From contig CADEGR010000029.1 in assembly GCA_902826935.1 (NCBI GenBank), forward strand, positions 1-40,148: a stretch of DNA of 40,148 bases. Reading direction: 5' to 3'. The position numbers were made by a program, and so were the translations under genes. This document shows positions 28,456-36,314 of the stretch, one piece after another (within the stretch, counting starts at the first letter, position 1; each line of letters starts with the position of its first letter). Origin of the DNA: an uncultured Alphaproteobacteria bacterium (lineage in GTDB: Bacteria > Pseudomonadota > Alphaproteobacteria > Geminicoccales > Geminicoccaceae). The notes under the pieces are model-generated. The model saw only the letters and a program-made list of their open reading frames with translations. It searched no databases and was not told the origin of the DNA.

Positions 28456-30918
28456 ATGGGCGGTCGCACAACCATGATCACGGCCGAGGGTGAGCTCGAC
28501 GGCGAGCCGGAGCCGGCTGGCCAGGCCGCGGCCGGCCCGGGGCTGCGCTGCCTCCTGGTCACGTGGTATTTCCCGCCAGCCAACACCGTAGCCGCCTTGC
28601 GGCTCGGCAAGATGGCGGCCTATCTCGAGCAGGCCGGCCATGAGCTGACCGTGCTGACGCCGGAGCCAGCCGGCGCCGACCGCTCGCTCCCGGTCGAAGT
28701 CAAGGCCGGCACGGTCCTGCGCACGCCCTATCTCGATCTCGACCGCCATCTCACCGGCCGGCCGCATCGGGGCGGTGACGCAGGCCTGGCCGGATCGAAC
28801 TCCGGCCAGGTCTGGCAGAGTGCCCGGCGCCGGCTCGGCCGCCTGTATCGCGAGGTCGTGCTCTATCCCGATCGTCGGGTCGACTGGCTGGTCTCCCTGC
28901 TGCCGGCGCTGGCCCGCCAGCTGCGCCGCCAGCGGCCGGATCTGATCATCGTCAGCGGTCCACCCTTCTCCACCTTTCTGGCGGTGGCGCTGGCGGCCGG
29001 CTGGCATCGGCTGCCCTGGCTGGCCGAGCTGCGCGATCGCTGGACCGACGACCCCTATGGCCAGCCGCCCCGCTGGCGGCAGCAGCTGGATCGCTGGCTG
29101 GAGCAGGCGGTGCTCCGCCGTGCCGCCGGCATCGTCACGGTGTCCAGCCGCTGGTCGGACTTCTACGCTGACCGCTACGGCCTGCCGACCGAGACCGCGA
29201 TGAACGGCTACGATCCAGCCGACTTTACGCAGCAGGCGCCACCCAGCCCCGGCCTCCCGCTGCGCCTGCTCCATGCCGGCACGATCTATCCCGGCCGGCG
29301 CGATCCACGCGCCTTGTTCGAGGCGCTCCGCCACCACGGCTTCCGGCCGGACGAGGTCCAGGTCGCCTTCTACGGCCGCGAGCTGGCCGAGATCCGGGCG
29401 CTGACCGAGGCCTATGGCCTGGGCGCCTTCATCGAGATCAAGGACGCGGTGCCATATCGCCAAGCGCTGGCACTGCAGCAGCAGGCCGACATCCTGCTGC
29501 TGCTGCAGTGGAACGATCCGGCCGATCGCGGCAACGTGCCGGCCAAGCTGTTCGAATATCTGGCGACCGGGCGGCAGATCCTGGGCCTGGGGCCGCTAGA
29601 TGGCATCCCCGCCCAGCTGGTGGCCGAGCGCCAGGCCGGCCTGTTCTGCAACGAGCCAGCCGGAATCGCCCGCCAGCTGCGCAGCTGGATCGAGGCGAAG
29701 CGGACCACCGGGCAGGTGGCGCCACCGCCAGCCAATGCCGCCGCCGGTCTCGATCGCGCCAGCCAGTATCGCCGGCTGGAGCGGTTCTGCCAGGCGGTGG
29801 TCCGGGAGCGTCAGGCGAGCGCGGCGCCGCCGCGCCCGGCGCTGGCGGAGGTCCTAGCCAGCCCCCGCTTCGCGCCGGTCGAGGCGGCACTGGACCGCCC
29901 GATCCTGTCCGTGATCATCGACACCGAGGCCGAGTTCGACTGGTCCGGCCGCTTCGCCCGGGACGGCCATCGCACCGACGCGATGCTGCAGCAGGAGCCG
30001 GCCCAGGCGATCTTCGCCCGCTACCAGGTCACGCCGACCTATCTGATCGACTACCCGGTCGCGAGCGATCTCCAGGCCTGCGCGATCCTGGCCGACTTTC
30101 TGGCACGTGGCCGGGCCGCGCTCGGCATCCAGCTGCATCCCTGGACCAACCCGCCGTTCGCGGAGCTGCTCTGCCGGCGCAACTCCTTCCCCAGCAGCCT
30201 GCCGGCAGCCCTCCAGGCGGCCAAGATCGAGCGCCTGATCGAGACCGTGGAGCGCAATCTCGGCCTCGCGCCGAAGATCTTCAAGGCCGGCCGCTATGGC
30301 TTGGCCGATCCGACCGCCCGGCTGCTCGAGCGCTATGGCGTGGAGGTCGACACCAGCGTCGTGCCGTTCACCGATTTCAGCGCCGAGGGCGGCCCCAGCT
30401 TCTATGGCTGCCCGGATGCGCCCTTCTGGTTTGGCTGGCAGCGGCGGCTGCTGGCGCTGCCGGTGACCCGCAGCCTGTGCGGCCGGCTGCCCAAGCCGCT
30501 GGCCGGCGCCCTGGTGCCGCTGCTGCACAGCCCGTGGGGCGAGCGCTGCCACGCGCCCGGCATCTTCGCCCGCGCCGGCTTGGTCGACCGGCTGACGCTG
30601 ACCCCCGAAGGGCTGGAGCTGGCCGACCTGCGGCGCCTGACCCGGACCCTGCTCGCCCGCGGCCAGCGGATCTTCACCCTGCTCTTCCACAGCCCCTCGC
30701 TGGCGCCCGGCAACACGCCTTACGTCCGCGATGCCGCCGAGCTGGGTCAGTTCCTCGGCCGGATCGAGGGCTATCTGCGCTTCTTCACGGAGGAGCTGGG
30801 CGGCGAGAGCCTGGATGCGCTGGCTCTCAAGCAGCGGCTCGAAACGGCAGCACCGGCAGCCAGCGCGCTTGGCCAGCGCGCGCCGGCGCTGACCCGCTCG
30901 CCGGCGCAGCTCTCCTAG
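28456..30918 (+). CDS. Glycosyltransferase-polysaccharide deacetylase (WalW-like) fusion
   Basis: This 820-residue protein joins two enzymes. Residues about 30-440 are a GT-B glycosyltransferase: LLVTWYFPPANTVAALRLGK, LIIVSGPPFSTFLAVALA, AELRDRWTDDPYG, GIVTVSSRWSDFY, LLHAGTIYPGRRDPRALFEA, and FEYLATGRQILGLGP in place of the usual E-x7-E. After a linker, residues about 485-790 are a WalW-type polysaccharide deacetylase: IIDTEAEFDW, IQLHPWTNPPFAELL, IFKAGRYGLADPTARLLERY and LLFHSPSLAPGNTPYV. No signal peptide is seen, so both parts look cytosolic, suggesting sugar transfer and de-N-acetylation of the same lipid-linked precursor. The start could be 28456 or 28474; neither has a strong Shine-Dalgarno. 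It heads the operon with the second deacetylase and xrtA. Confidence 0.87.
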   Translation: MGGRTTMITAEGELDGEPEPAGQAAAGPGLRCLLVTWYFPPANTVAALRLGKMAAYLEQAGHELTVLTPEPAGADRSLPVEVKAGTVLRTPYLDLDRHLTGRPHRGGDAGLAGSNSGQVWQSARRRLGRLYREVVLYPDRRVDWLVSLLPALARQLRRQRPDLIIVSGPPFSTFLAVALAAGWHRLPWLAELRDRWTDDPYGQPPRWRQQLDRWLEQAVLRRAAGIVTVSSRWSDFYADRYGLPTETAMNGYDPADFTQQAPPSPGLPLRLLHAGTIYPGRRDPRALFEALRHHGFRPDEVQVAFYGRELAEIRALTEAYGLGAFIEIKDAVPYRQALALQQQADILLLLQWNDPADRGNVPAKLFEYLATGRQILGLGPLDGIPAQLVAERQAGLFCNEPAGIARQLRSWIEAKRTTGQVAPPPANAAAGLDRASQYRRLERFCQAVVRERQASAAPPRPALAEVLASPRFAPVEAALDRPILSVIIDTEAEFDWSGRFARDGHRTDAMLQQEPAQAIFARYQVTPTYLIDYPVASDLQACAILADFLARGRAALGIQLHPWTNPPFAELLCRRNSFPSSLPAALQAAKIERLIETVERNLGLAPKIFKAGRYGLADPTARLLERYGVEVDTSVVPFTDFSAEGGPSFYGCPDAPFWFGWQRRLLALPVTRSLCGRLPKPLAGALVPLLHSPWGERCHAPGIFARAGLVDRLTLTPEGLELADLRRLTRTLLARGQRIFTLLFHSPSLAPGNTPYVRDAAELGQFLGRIEGYLRFFTEELGGESLDALALKQRLETAAPAASALGQRAPALTRSPAQLS

Positions 30919-30936
30919 TCGCCGATCGGTACGCTC

Positions 30937-31821
30937 ATGGTGCACGCCCGTGTCCCCGCCGCTACCGTGCCGCCGGCCTTCGCGCTGTCGGTCGACGTCG
31001 AGGAGTATTTCCACGCCTGGGCGCTCTCGCCGGTGATCAAGCGCGCCGACTGGTCGGCTTGGCCGTCGCGGGTCGAGGCGCAGACCGAGCGCACGCTGGA
31101 GCTGCTGGCGGCGGCCGGCGTCAAGGCGACCTTCTTCGTGCTCGGCTGGGTCGCCGAGCGCCAGCCGGCGCTGGTGCGCAAGCTGGTGGTGGCCGGCCAT
31201 GAGCTGGCCAGCCACGGCTATCACCACGACAAGGTGGCCGACCTGACCCCGGCCGAGTTCTTCGAGGACGTCCGCCGGACCCGGCTGCTCCTGGAGGACC
31301 AAAGCGGCGTCGCCGTGCTGGGCTACCGCGCCCCATCCTTCTCGATCGACCAGCGCTGCTGGTGGGCGTTCGACTGCCTGGCTGCCGCCGGCTACCGCTA
31401 CAGCTCCAGCCTGCATCCGATCCGCCACGACCATTACGGCATGCCCGATGGCCCGGTCTCGCCGTTCCAGCCGACCCGCTCCGACTTCCTCGAGCTGCCG
31501 GTCGCGACGATCGAGCTATTAGGCCAGCGGGTGTCCTGCGCCGGCGGTGGCCACTTCCGGATGCTGCCTTATGCCTGGTCGACCTGGTGCCTGAACCGCC
31601 TGGCCGGCCATGCCGGCCGGCGCGCGATCTTCTACTTCCACCCCTGGGAGCTCGACCCTGGCCAGCCGCGCGTGCCGGGCCTGCCCTGGCGCTCGCGCCT
31701 GCGCCACTACACCCGGCTGGAGGCCATGGCCGGCAAGCTCGAGCGCCTGCTCCAGGCCTATCGCTGGCAGCGCATCGACCAGCTGTTCGAGCTGCGGCCA
31801 GCGACCCGGGCCGCGGCATGA
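30937..31821 (+). CDS. XrtA-associated polysaccharide deacetylase (DUF3473)
   Basis: The 294-residue protein fits the PEP-CTERM/XrtA-associated deacetylase family. The NodB domain shows LSVDVEEYFHAW (metal Asp and partner), VKATFFVLGWVAER, HELASHGYHHD (metal-binding His pair), LGYRAPSFSID and LPVATIELLG. The C-terminal DUF3473 part has GGGHFRMLPYAW and AIFYFHPWELDPGQPR. It removes N-acetyl groups from a glycan of the EPS. No classical signal peptide is visible. It overlaps xrtA by a 4-base ATGA junction, so deacetylase and exosortase are translationally coupled. Confidence 0.93.
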   Translation: MVHARVPAATVPPAFALSVDVEEYFHAWALSPVIKRADWSAWPSRVEAQTERTLELLAAAGVKATFFVLGWVAERQPALVRKLVVAGHELASHGYHHDKVADLTPAEFFEDVRRTRLLLEDQSGVAVLGYRAPSFSIDQRCWWAFDCLAAAGYRYSSSLHPIRHDHYGMPDGPVSPFQPTRSDFLELPVATIELLGQRVSCAGGGHFRMLPYAWSTWCLNRLAGHAGRRAIFYFHPWELDPGQPRVPGLPWRSRLRHYTRLEAMAGKLERLLQAYRWQRIDQLFELRPATRAAA

Positions 31822-33344
31822 GCGCGAGCCTGCCCGGCCGCCTGCGCGACGGGCCGTGGCTCCGGGCGTCGCTCGCCTTCGGGCTGCTGACGGCGCTCCT
31901 CATCGCCGCCACCTTCGACACGCTGCAGAGCATGGTCACGGTCTGGCACGCGACCACGACCTACCATCACTGCTTCCTGGTCCTGCCGATCAGCCTGGCC
32001 CTGATCTGGCGCCGGCGGGCGCGCCTCCGGCGCTATCTGCCGCACCATTCGCCGGCAGCGCTGCTCGGCCTGCTCGGCTTCGGCGCGCTCTGGCTGATCG
32101 GCCTGGCCGGCGACCTCAGGCTGTTCCAGCATGTCGCCCTGATCGGCCTCCTGGTCAGCCTGTTCGTCGCCGTGTTCGGCAGAGGCATCGCGCGCGAGAT
32201 CCGCTTCCCGCTCGCCTTCCTGGCCTTCATGGTGCCGGCCGGCAACGTCCTGATCCCTCACTTGCAGAGCTTCACGGCGGAGTTCGCCGTGCGGCTGCTG
32301 CGCCTGGCCGCGGTGCCGGTCTTCCAGGACGGCATCATGATCGAGACGCCGGCCGGCGTCTTCGAGGTCGCCGAGGCCTGCGCCGGCGTCCGCTTCCTGA
32401 TCGCGAACATGATGGTCGGCGCGCTGTTCGCCCATCTGGCGCTCAGCGGCTGGCGCAAGCGTATGGCCTTCCTGGCGGTCGCCGCCGCCTTGCCGATCAT
32501 CGCCAATGGCCTGCGCGCCTTCGGCATCATGTACCTGGCCCAGCTGACCGGCCACGCCCAGGCCGCGAGCGTCGATCATCTGCTCTATGGCTGGATCTTC
32601 TTCGCGCTGGTCATGGTCGCCTGCCTGGCGCTCGGCAGCCGGTTCGCCGATTGGCCGGTCCTGGTCCAGGATCCCGGCCCCCGCCTGATGCCGATCCGGG
32701 CACCCTGGCGCGTGGTCCACATGCTGCCGGTCGTCCTGCTCCTGGTGGCACCGCAGATTTACGCCCGTACGATCATGGCCAGCGGCGCCAAGCCGTTCGC
32801 CAGCGACCCAGGCAGCATGCTGGCGCTCGACCTCGATTGCCTGAAGGGCCCGCCGAGCACTGCCGACTGGAGCCCTCGCTTTGCCGGCGCCGATGTCACG
32901 CTGGCAGAGAGCCTGGCCTGCCGGGGCCAGACCGTCGATCTGTTCGTGGCGCTCTACGCCCGTGAGACGCAAGGCGTCGAGCTGGTCAACCACGCCAACC
33001 GGCTTGACGACGGGGTCACCTGGAAGCGGGTGGCGAGCGGCTGGTACGACCCCAAGATCGCCGGCCTGCCGGCCAAGGTCCGGCTCGAGCAGCAGCGCGG
33101 CCCAAACGGGTTGCGCGTGGTGCTCGCCTGGTACTGGGTCGGCGGCCATGTCACGGCGCAGGCCTGGCAGGCCAAGCTCTGGCAGATCGGTCGCACGCTG
33201 ACCGGCCGCGCAGCACCGGCAGCCCTGATCGCGCTGAGCGCGCCGGTCGAGGACGTGCCGAATGCCACCTTGGCGACGCTGCGGCCGCTGCTGCGCCAGC
33301 ATCGCGAGATCGAGCGCTTTCTGAGCGCGCTCGCGGCCTCCTAG
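31818..33344 (+). CDS. xrtA: Exosortase A fused to EpsI
   Basis: The 508-residue protein is the transmembrane cysteine protease that cleaves PEP-CTERM proteins. The N-terminal half has about eight membrane segments and the catalytic triad expected of the family: Cys188 in VAEACAGVRFL, Arg233 in IANGLRAFGIM and His254 in SVDHLLYGWIFF. After a last membrane segment (about 300-315), residues about 320-505 form the EpsI domain, with LFVALYARETQGVELVNHANRLDDG split by typical spacing, then VRLEQQRGPNGLRVVLAWYWVGG. Fusion of EpsI to XrtA is the known form in many proteobacteria. The ATG at 31818 overlaps the deacetylase stop. The substrate at 18420 lies 13 kb away. Confidence 0.95.
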   Translation: MSASLPGRLRDGPWLRASLAFGLLTALLIAATFDTLQSMVTVWHATTTYHHCFLVLPISLALIWRRRARLRRYLPHHSPAALLGLLGFGALWLIGLAGDLRLFQHVALIGLLVSLFVAVFGRGIAREIRFPLAFLAFMVPAGNVLIPHLQSFTAEFAVRLLRLAAVPVFQDGIMIETPAGVFEVAEACAGVRFLIANMMVGALFAHLALSGWRKRMAFLAVAAALPIIANGLRAFGIMYLAQLTGHAQAASVDHLLYGWIFFALVMVACLALGSRFADWPVLVQDPGPRLMPIRAPWRVVHMLPVVLLLVAPQIYARTIMASGAKPFASDPGSMLALDLDCLKGPPSTADWSPRFAGADVTLAESLACRGQTVDLFVALYARETQGVELVNHANRLDDGVTWKRVASGWYDPKIAGLPAKVRLEQQRGPNGLRVVLAWYWVGGHVTAQAWQAKLWQIGRTLTGRAAPAALIALSAPVEDVPNATLATLRPLLRQHREIERFLSALAAS

Positions 33345-33365
33345 ACCCGGCGGCGGAGGGCTTCC

Positions 33366-34655
33366 ATGCGGGTGCTGCACATCCTCGATCACGCGCTGCC
33401 GACCCAGGACGGCTATGTCTATCGCACGCTGGGCCTGCTGCAGGGCCAGCGGGCGCTGGGCTTCGAGACCTATCATCTGACTTCGCCGCGGCAGACGGGC
33501 CAGCCGGCGCCGACGGCCGGCGCGAACGCGCTGCGCTTTGCGCCGACGCCGGCGGTCGGCGCCGGCTGGCCCGCTGGCTTGGGCGAGCTGGCCGAGATGC
33601 GCGCGACCGCGCGCCGCCTCGACGCCTTGTGCCGCCGGCTCCGGCCGGACCTCCTGCACGCCCATTCGCCGCTCCTGAACGGCTACCCGGCGCTCTGGGT
33701 CGGCCGCCGGCGCCAGCTGCCGGTGGTCTACGAGATCCGCGCCTTTTGGGAGGACGCCGCGGTCGAGCAGCGCAAGCAGACCGCCTGGGGTGCTCGCTAT
33801 CGCGCGACGCGGGCGCTCGAGACCGCCTTGTGCCGCCGGGCCGACGGCGTCGTCACGATCTGCGAGGGCCTGCGACGCGACCTGATTGCGCGGGGGATTG
33901 CACCCGACAAGCTCACCGTCGTGCCGAACACGGTCGATCTGCCGGCGGCGCTGCCGGATCCGGCCGCCATTGCCAGCACCCGTCAGCGGCTCGGGCTGGA
34001 TGGCTGTCTGGTTCTGGGCTTCATCGGCTCGTTCTATGACTATGAAGGCCTGGCGCTCCTGATCGGCGCCCTGCCACGGCTGCTGGCGGAGCACGGGCGC
34101 CTGCGCCTGCTGCTGGTGGGCGGCGGCGAGCAGGAGGCGGCGCTGCGGGCGCAGGTCGCGGCCCTGGGCCTGGCGCGCCAGGTGATCTTCGCCGGCCAGG
34201 TGCCGCACGGCCAGGTGGCGGCGCTCTATGGTGCCATCAATCTCTGCCTCTACCCGCGCCTGCCCTGCCGCCTGACCGAGCTGGTGACCCCGCTCAAGCC
34301 GCTGGAAGCGATGGCCCATGGCCGACTGGTGCTCGCCGCCGACCTGGGTGGCCATCGCGAGCTGATCACGCCCGGCGAGACCGGCCTGTTGTTCACCGCC
34401 GGCCAGGTTGATGCGCTGATCGAGTGCGTCGATGGCGCGCTCAAAGCGCCCGAGCGCTGGCCGGCGCTGCAGGCGGCCGGCCGCCAGTTCGTCGCCGCGC
34501 GGCCCTGGCCGACGGTGGCCGCCGCCTATCGCACGCTGTTCGAAGCCGTGGCGCGCCGCGGCACCGCCCGCGCGCAGCCCGATGCCGACGCGGCCGCGTC
34601 GCATCTGGGCGCCGTCTTGGCCGATCCGGCCGATCTGTCCAGCCCGCGTCCATGA
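33366..34655 (+). CDS. Exosortase-A-associated family 4 glycosyltransferase
   Basis: The 429-residue protein starts MRVLHILDHALPTQDGYVYR, the hallmark of the PEP-CTERM/exosortase A-associated GT4 family (Daro_2409 type), and continues RALGFETYHLTSPRQ. It has LLHAHSPLLNGYPALWVGRR, VYEIRAFWEDAAVEQ, VVPNTVDLPAAL, FIGSFYDYEGLALLI, LLVGGGEQEAALR and the active-site stretch KPLEAMAHGRLVLAADLGGH. It acts in the cytoplasm on the growing lipid-linked oligosaccharide. GGAGGG lies 5 bases before the ATG. Its stop overlaps a possible start of the methyltransferase gene (ATGA). Confidence 0.92.
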   Translation: MRVLHILDHALPTQDGYVYRTLGLLQGQRALGFETYHLTSPRQTGQPAPTAGANALRFAPTPAVGAGWPAGLGELAEMRATARRLDALCRRLRPDLLHAHSPLLNGYPALWVGRRRQLPVVYEIRAFWEDAAVEQRKQTAWGARYRATRALETALCRRADGVVTICEGLRRDLIARGIAPDKLTVVPNTVDLPAALPDPAAIASTRQRLGLDGCLVLGFIGSFYDYEGLALLIGALPRLLAEHGRLRLLLVGGGEQEAALRAQVAALGLARQVIFAGQVPHGQVAALYGAINLCLYPRLPCRLTELVTPLKPLEAMAHGRLVLAADLGGHRELITPGETGLLFTAGQVDALIECVDGALKAPERWPALQAAGRQFVAARPWPTVAAAYRTLFEAVARRGTARAQPDADAAASHLGAVLADPADLSSPRP

Positions 34656-35452
34656 GAAGGACCACCGCCCCGATGTCCTGCCTCGCACCGACCTTGAGCG
34701 ACCTCGAGCATACCTTTGCCGACAAGTACATGCGCCAGGACGGCCTTGGCTGGGGGCCGCAGCTGCGGCGGCGCTTTGCCTATTTCACGCCCGACGACTA
34801 CTACGAGGCGCTGGTCGACAAGCTGGTCCGGCCGGGCTGCCGCTGGGCCGATATCGGCTGCGGCCGGGACCTCTTCCCGGCCAATCCGCGCCTGGCCGGG
34901 CGCCTGGCCGAGCGCGCCAGCCGGGTGTTCGGCATCGATCCGGACCCGGGCGTGCTGGCCAATCCCTTCCTGACCGATCGCTACCACGGCCGGCTCGAGG
35001 ATTGCCCGACCGAGCTTGGCTTCGACGTGGTGACCTTGCGCATGGTGGCCGAGCACATCAAGACGCCCGACCAGGCGGTGGCGCGGCTCGCCCGGCTGAC
35101 CCCGCCGGGCGGCGTGGTCGTCGTCTACACGCCCTATCGCTGGTCGATCGCCAGCCTCGCCGGCCAGCTGATCCCGACCCGCTGGCACCCGTCGGTCAAG
35201 CGCATCCTGCGCCAGCCCGAGGCACCCACGGCCGGCCCCGCCTACTACCGGCTGAACACGCGCCGCGACCTTGGCCGCCATTTCGGCCGCCATGGCTTCC
35301 AGGAGCTGCTGCTCAAGAAGATCGACGATTGCCGCGTGACCGGCGCCTATAAGGCGCTGAACCAGGTCGAGCTGAGCCTGCAGACGCTCTGCCGGCGCCT
35401 GCATCTGGCCTATCCCGAGAGCTGCCTGATCGGCGTCTACCGCCGGCTCTGA
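34652..35452 (+). CDS. Class I SAM-dependent methyltransferase
   Basis: The 266-residue protein has motif I WADIGCGRDLFPANP, acidic loop FGIDPDPGV, then LGFDVVTLRMVAEHIKTPDQ (motif IV) and LTPPGGVVVVYTPYRW (motif VI), a standard class I methyltransferase. The C-terminal region YYRLNTRRDLGRHFGRHGF resembles glycan-locus methyltransferases of the Methyltransf_11/23 kind. It probably O-methylates a sugar or lipid-linked intermediate. I start it at ATG 34652, overlapping the previous stop as ATGA; ATG 34673, with AAGGA 12 bases upstream, is an alternative. Its 3' end overlaps the convergent kinase gene by 16 bases. Confidence 0.85.
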   Translation: MRRTTAPMSCLAPTLSDLEHTFADKYMRQDGLGWGPQLRRRFAYFTPDDYYEALVDKLVRPGCRWADIGCGRDLFPANPRLAGRLAERASRVFGIDPDPGVLANPFLTDRYHGRLEDCPTELGFDVVTLRMVAEHIKTPDQAVARLARLTPPGGVVVVYTPYRWSIASLAGQLIPTRWHPSVKRILRQPEAPTAGPAYYRLNTRRDLGRHFGRHGFQELLLKKIDDCRVTGAYKALNQVELSLQTLCRRLHLAYPESCLIGVYRRL

Positions 35453-36303
35453 GGCGCGCTCTCCCTACCATAGCCATAGTTGCCGTACTGGGCGGCCCGG
35501 TCGGAAAAGACCGCGCGGTTGAGCAGCAGGCTGACCCGATCGATCACATGCTCGAGCAGGTCGAGCGAAGCGGCGATCTGCCGGCGATTCGCCATGCCGG
35601 CACCGACCACCAGGACCACCTCGGTGGCATGCGGCACCAAGGCGGCCGCCTCGGTGGTGGCCAGGAGCGGCGGGCCGTCCAGGACCAGCACGTCATGCTC
35701 GCCGGCGTTGGCCATGCGGCTCAGGAAGTCGGCCATCGGCCGGCCGCCCAGGAGGCTGGCCGGCGCCACCGTGGCATGGCCGGCCGGCACGATGGTCAGC
35801 GGCAGCTGGCTGACCGGAATCTGGATCTCCAGATCGTTATCCAGGGCACCGGTCAGGCGGTCGAACAGGCCGGGAAAATCGGGCGCGTAGCCGAACACCA
35901 CTGGAATGCTGGGCTTGGCGAGATCGGTATCGATCAGCAGCACCCGCAGCTGATCCTCGATCGCCAGGCTGAAGGCCAGATTGATCGCGCTGAAGGTCTT
36001 GCCCTCGCCGGGATTGCCGGAGGTGACCAAGACCGTCGGCGCCGTCGCCTCGGGGCGCGGCTTGCGCTGGAAGAAGTCGAGCCGGCGGAACAGCCGCCGC
36101 TTGACCGCGCTGAAATCGCGGGCGAGATCGCGGCCGAGCCGGCTCGGCGTGATGAAGCCCAGCTGCTCCAGATGATCGAAGTCGAGCGCGATCTTCCCTG
36201 GCCGCTCGCTGGCCGAGGCGGGCGCCGCCTTGGTCCAGGGCGGATTGACATAGGCCGAGGCCGAAACGCTGTCCTCGCGACGATAGTCCCAAACCAGAGC
36301 CAT
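35437..36303 (-). CDS. XrtA-associated BY-type tyrosine kinase (CpsD/CapB family)
   Basis: The 288-residue P-loop ATPase has Walker A SGNPGEGKTFSAINLA (about residue 95), Walker A' VLLIDTDLAKPSIP and Walker B VLVLDGPPLL, the layout of bacterial tyrosine kinases of the Wzc/CpsD type and of the PEP-CTERM-locus kinase family. The C-terminal Tyr cluster is short: YGNYGYGRE near the end gives three tyrosines. It is the stand-alone cytoplasmic partner of the chain-length protein encoded 11 bases upstream, and phosphorylation cycles should control polymer length and export. It is last in the reverse assembly operon and overlaps the convergent methyltransferase gene by 16 bases. Confidence 0.9.
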   Translation of the reverse strand: MALVWDYRREDSVSASAYVNPPWTKAAPASASERPGKIALDFDHLEQLGFITPSRLGRDLARDFSAVKRRLFRRLDFFQRKPRPEATAPTVLVTSGNPGEGKTFSAINLAFSLAIEDQLRVLLIDTDLAKPSIPVVFGYAPDFPGLFDRLTGALDNDLEIQIPVSQLPLTIVPAGHATVAPASLLGGRPMADFLSRMANAGEHDVLVLDGPPLLATTEAAALVPHATEVVLVVGAGMANRRQIAASLDLLEHVIDRVSLLLNRAVFSDRAAQYGNYGYGRESAPQSRR

Positions 36304-36314
36304 GGCTGCTGCAG

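Noticed and set aside
30937-31821. Treating the second deacetylase as a duplication of the C-terminal half of the fusion protein
   Set aside because: The motifs differ: DVEEYFHAW plus DUF3473 here versus DTEAEFDW and the WalW-type ending in the fusion, so they belong to different subfamilies.
32800-33344. EpsI as a separate gene
   Set aside because: The reading frame is continuous with XrtA, with no stop or suitable internal start, and XrtA-EpsI fusions are a known arrangement.
31758-34688. Very long open frame (about 976 codons) on the reverse strand opposite xrtA and its neighbours
   Set aside because: It lies antisense to well-recognised genes and its translation is Gln/Arg/Gly-rich low-complexity sequence, as expected for a shadow frame in GC-rich DNA.
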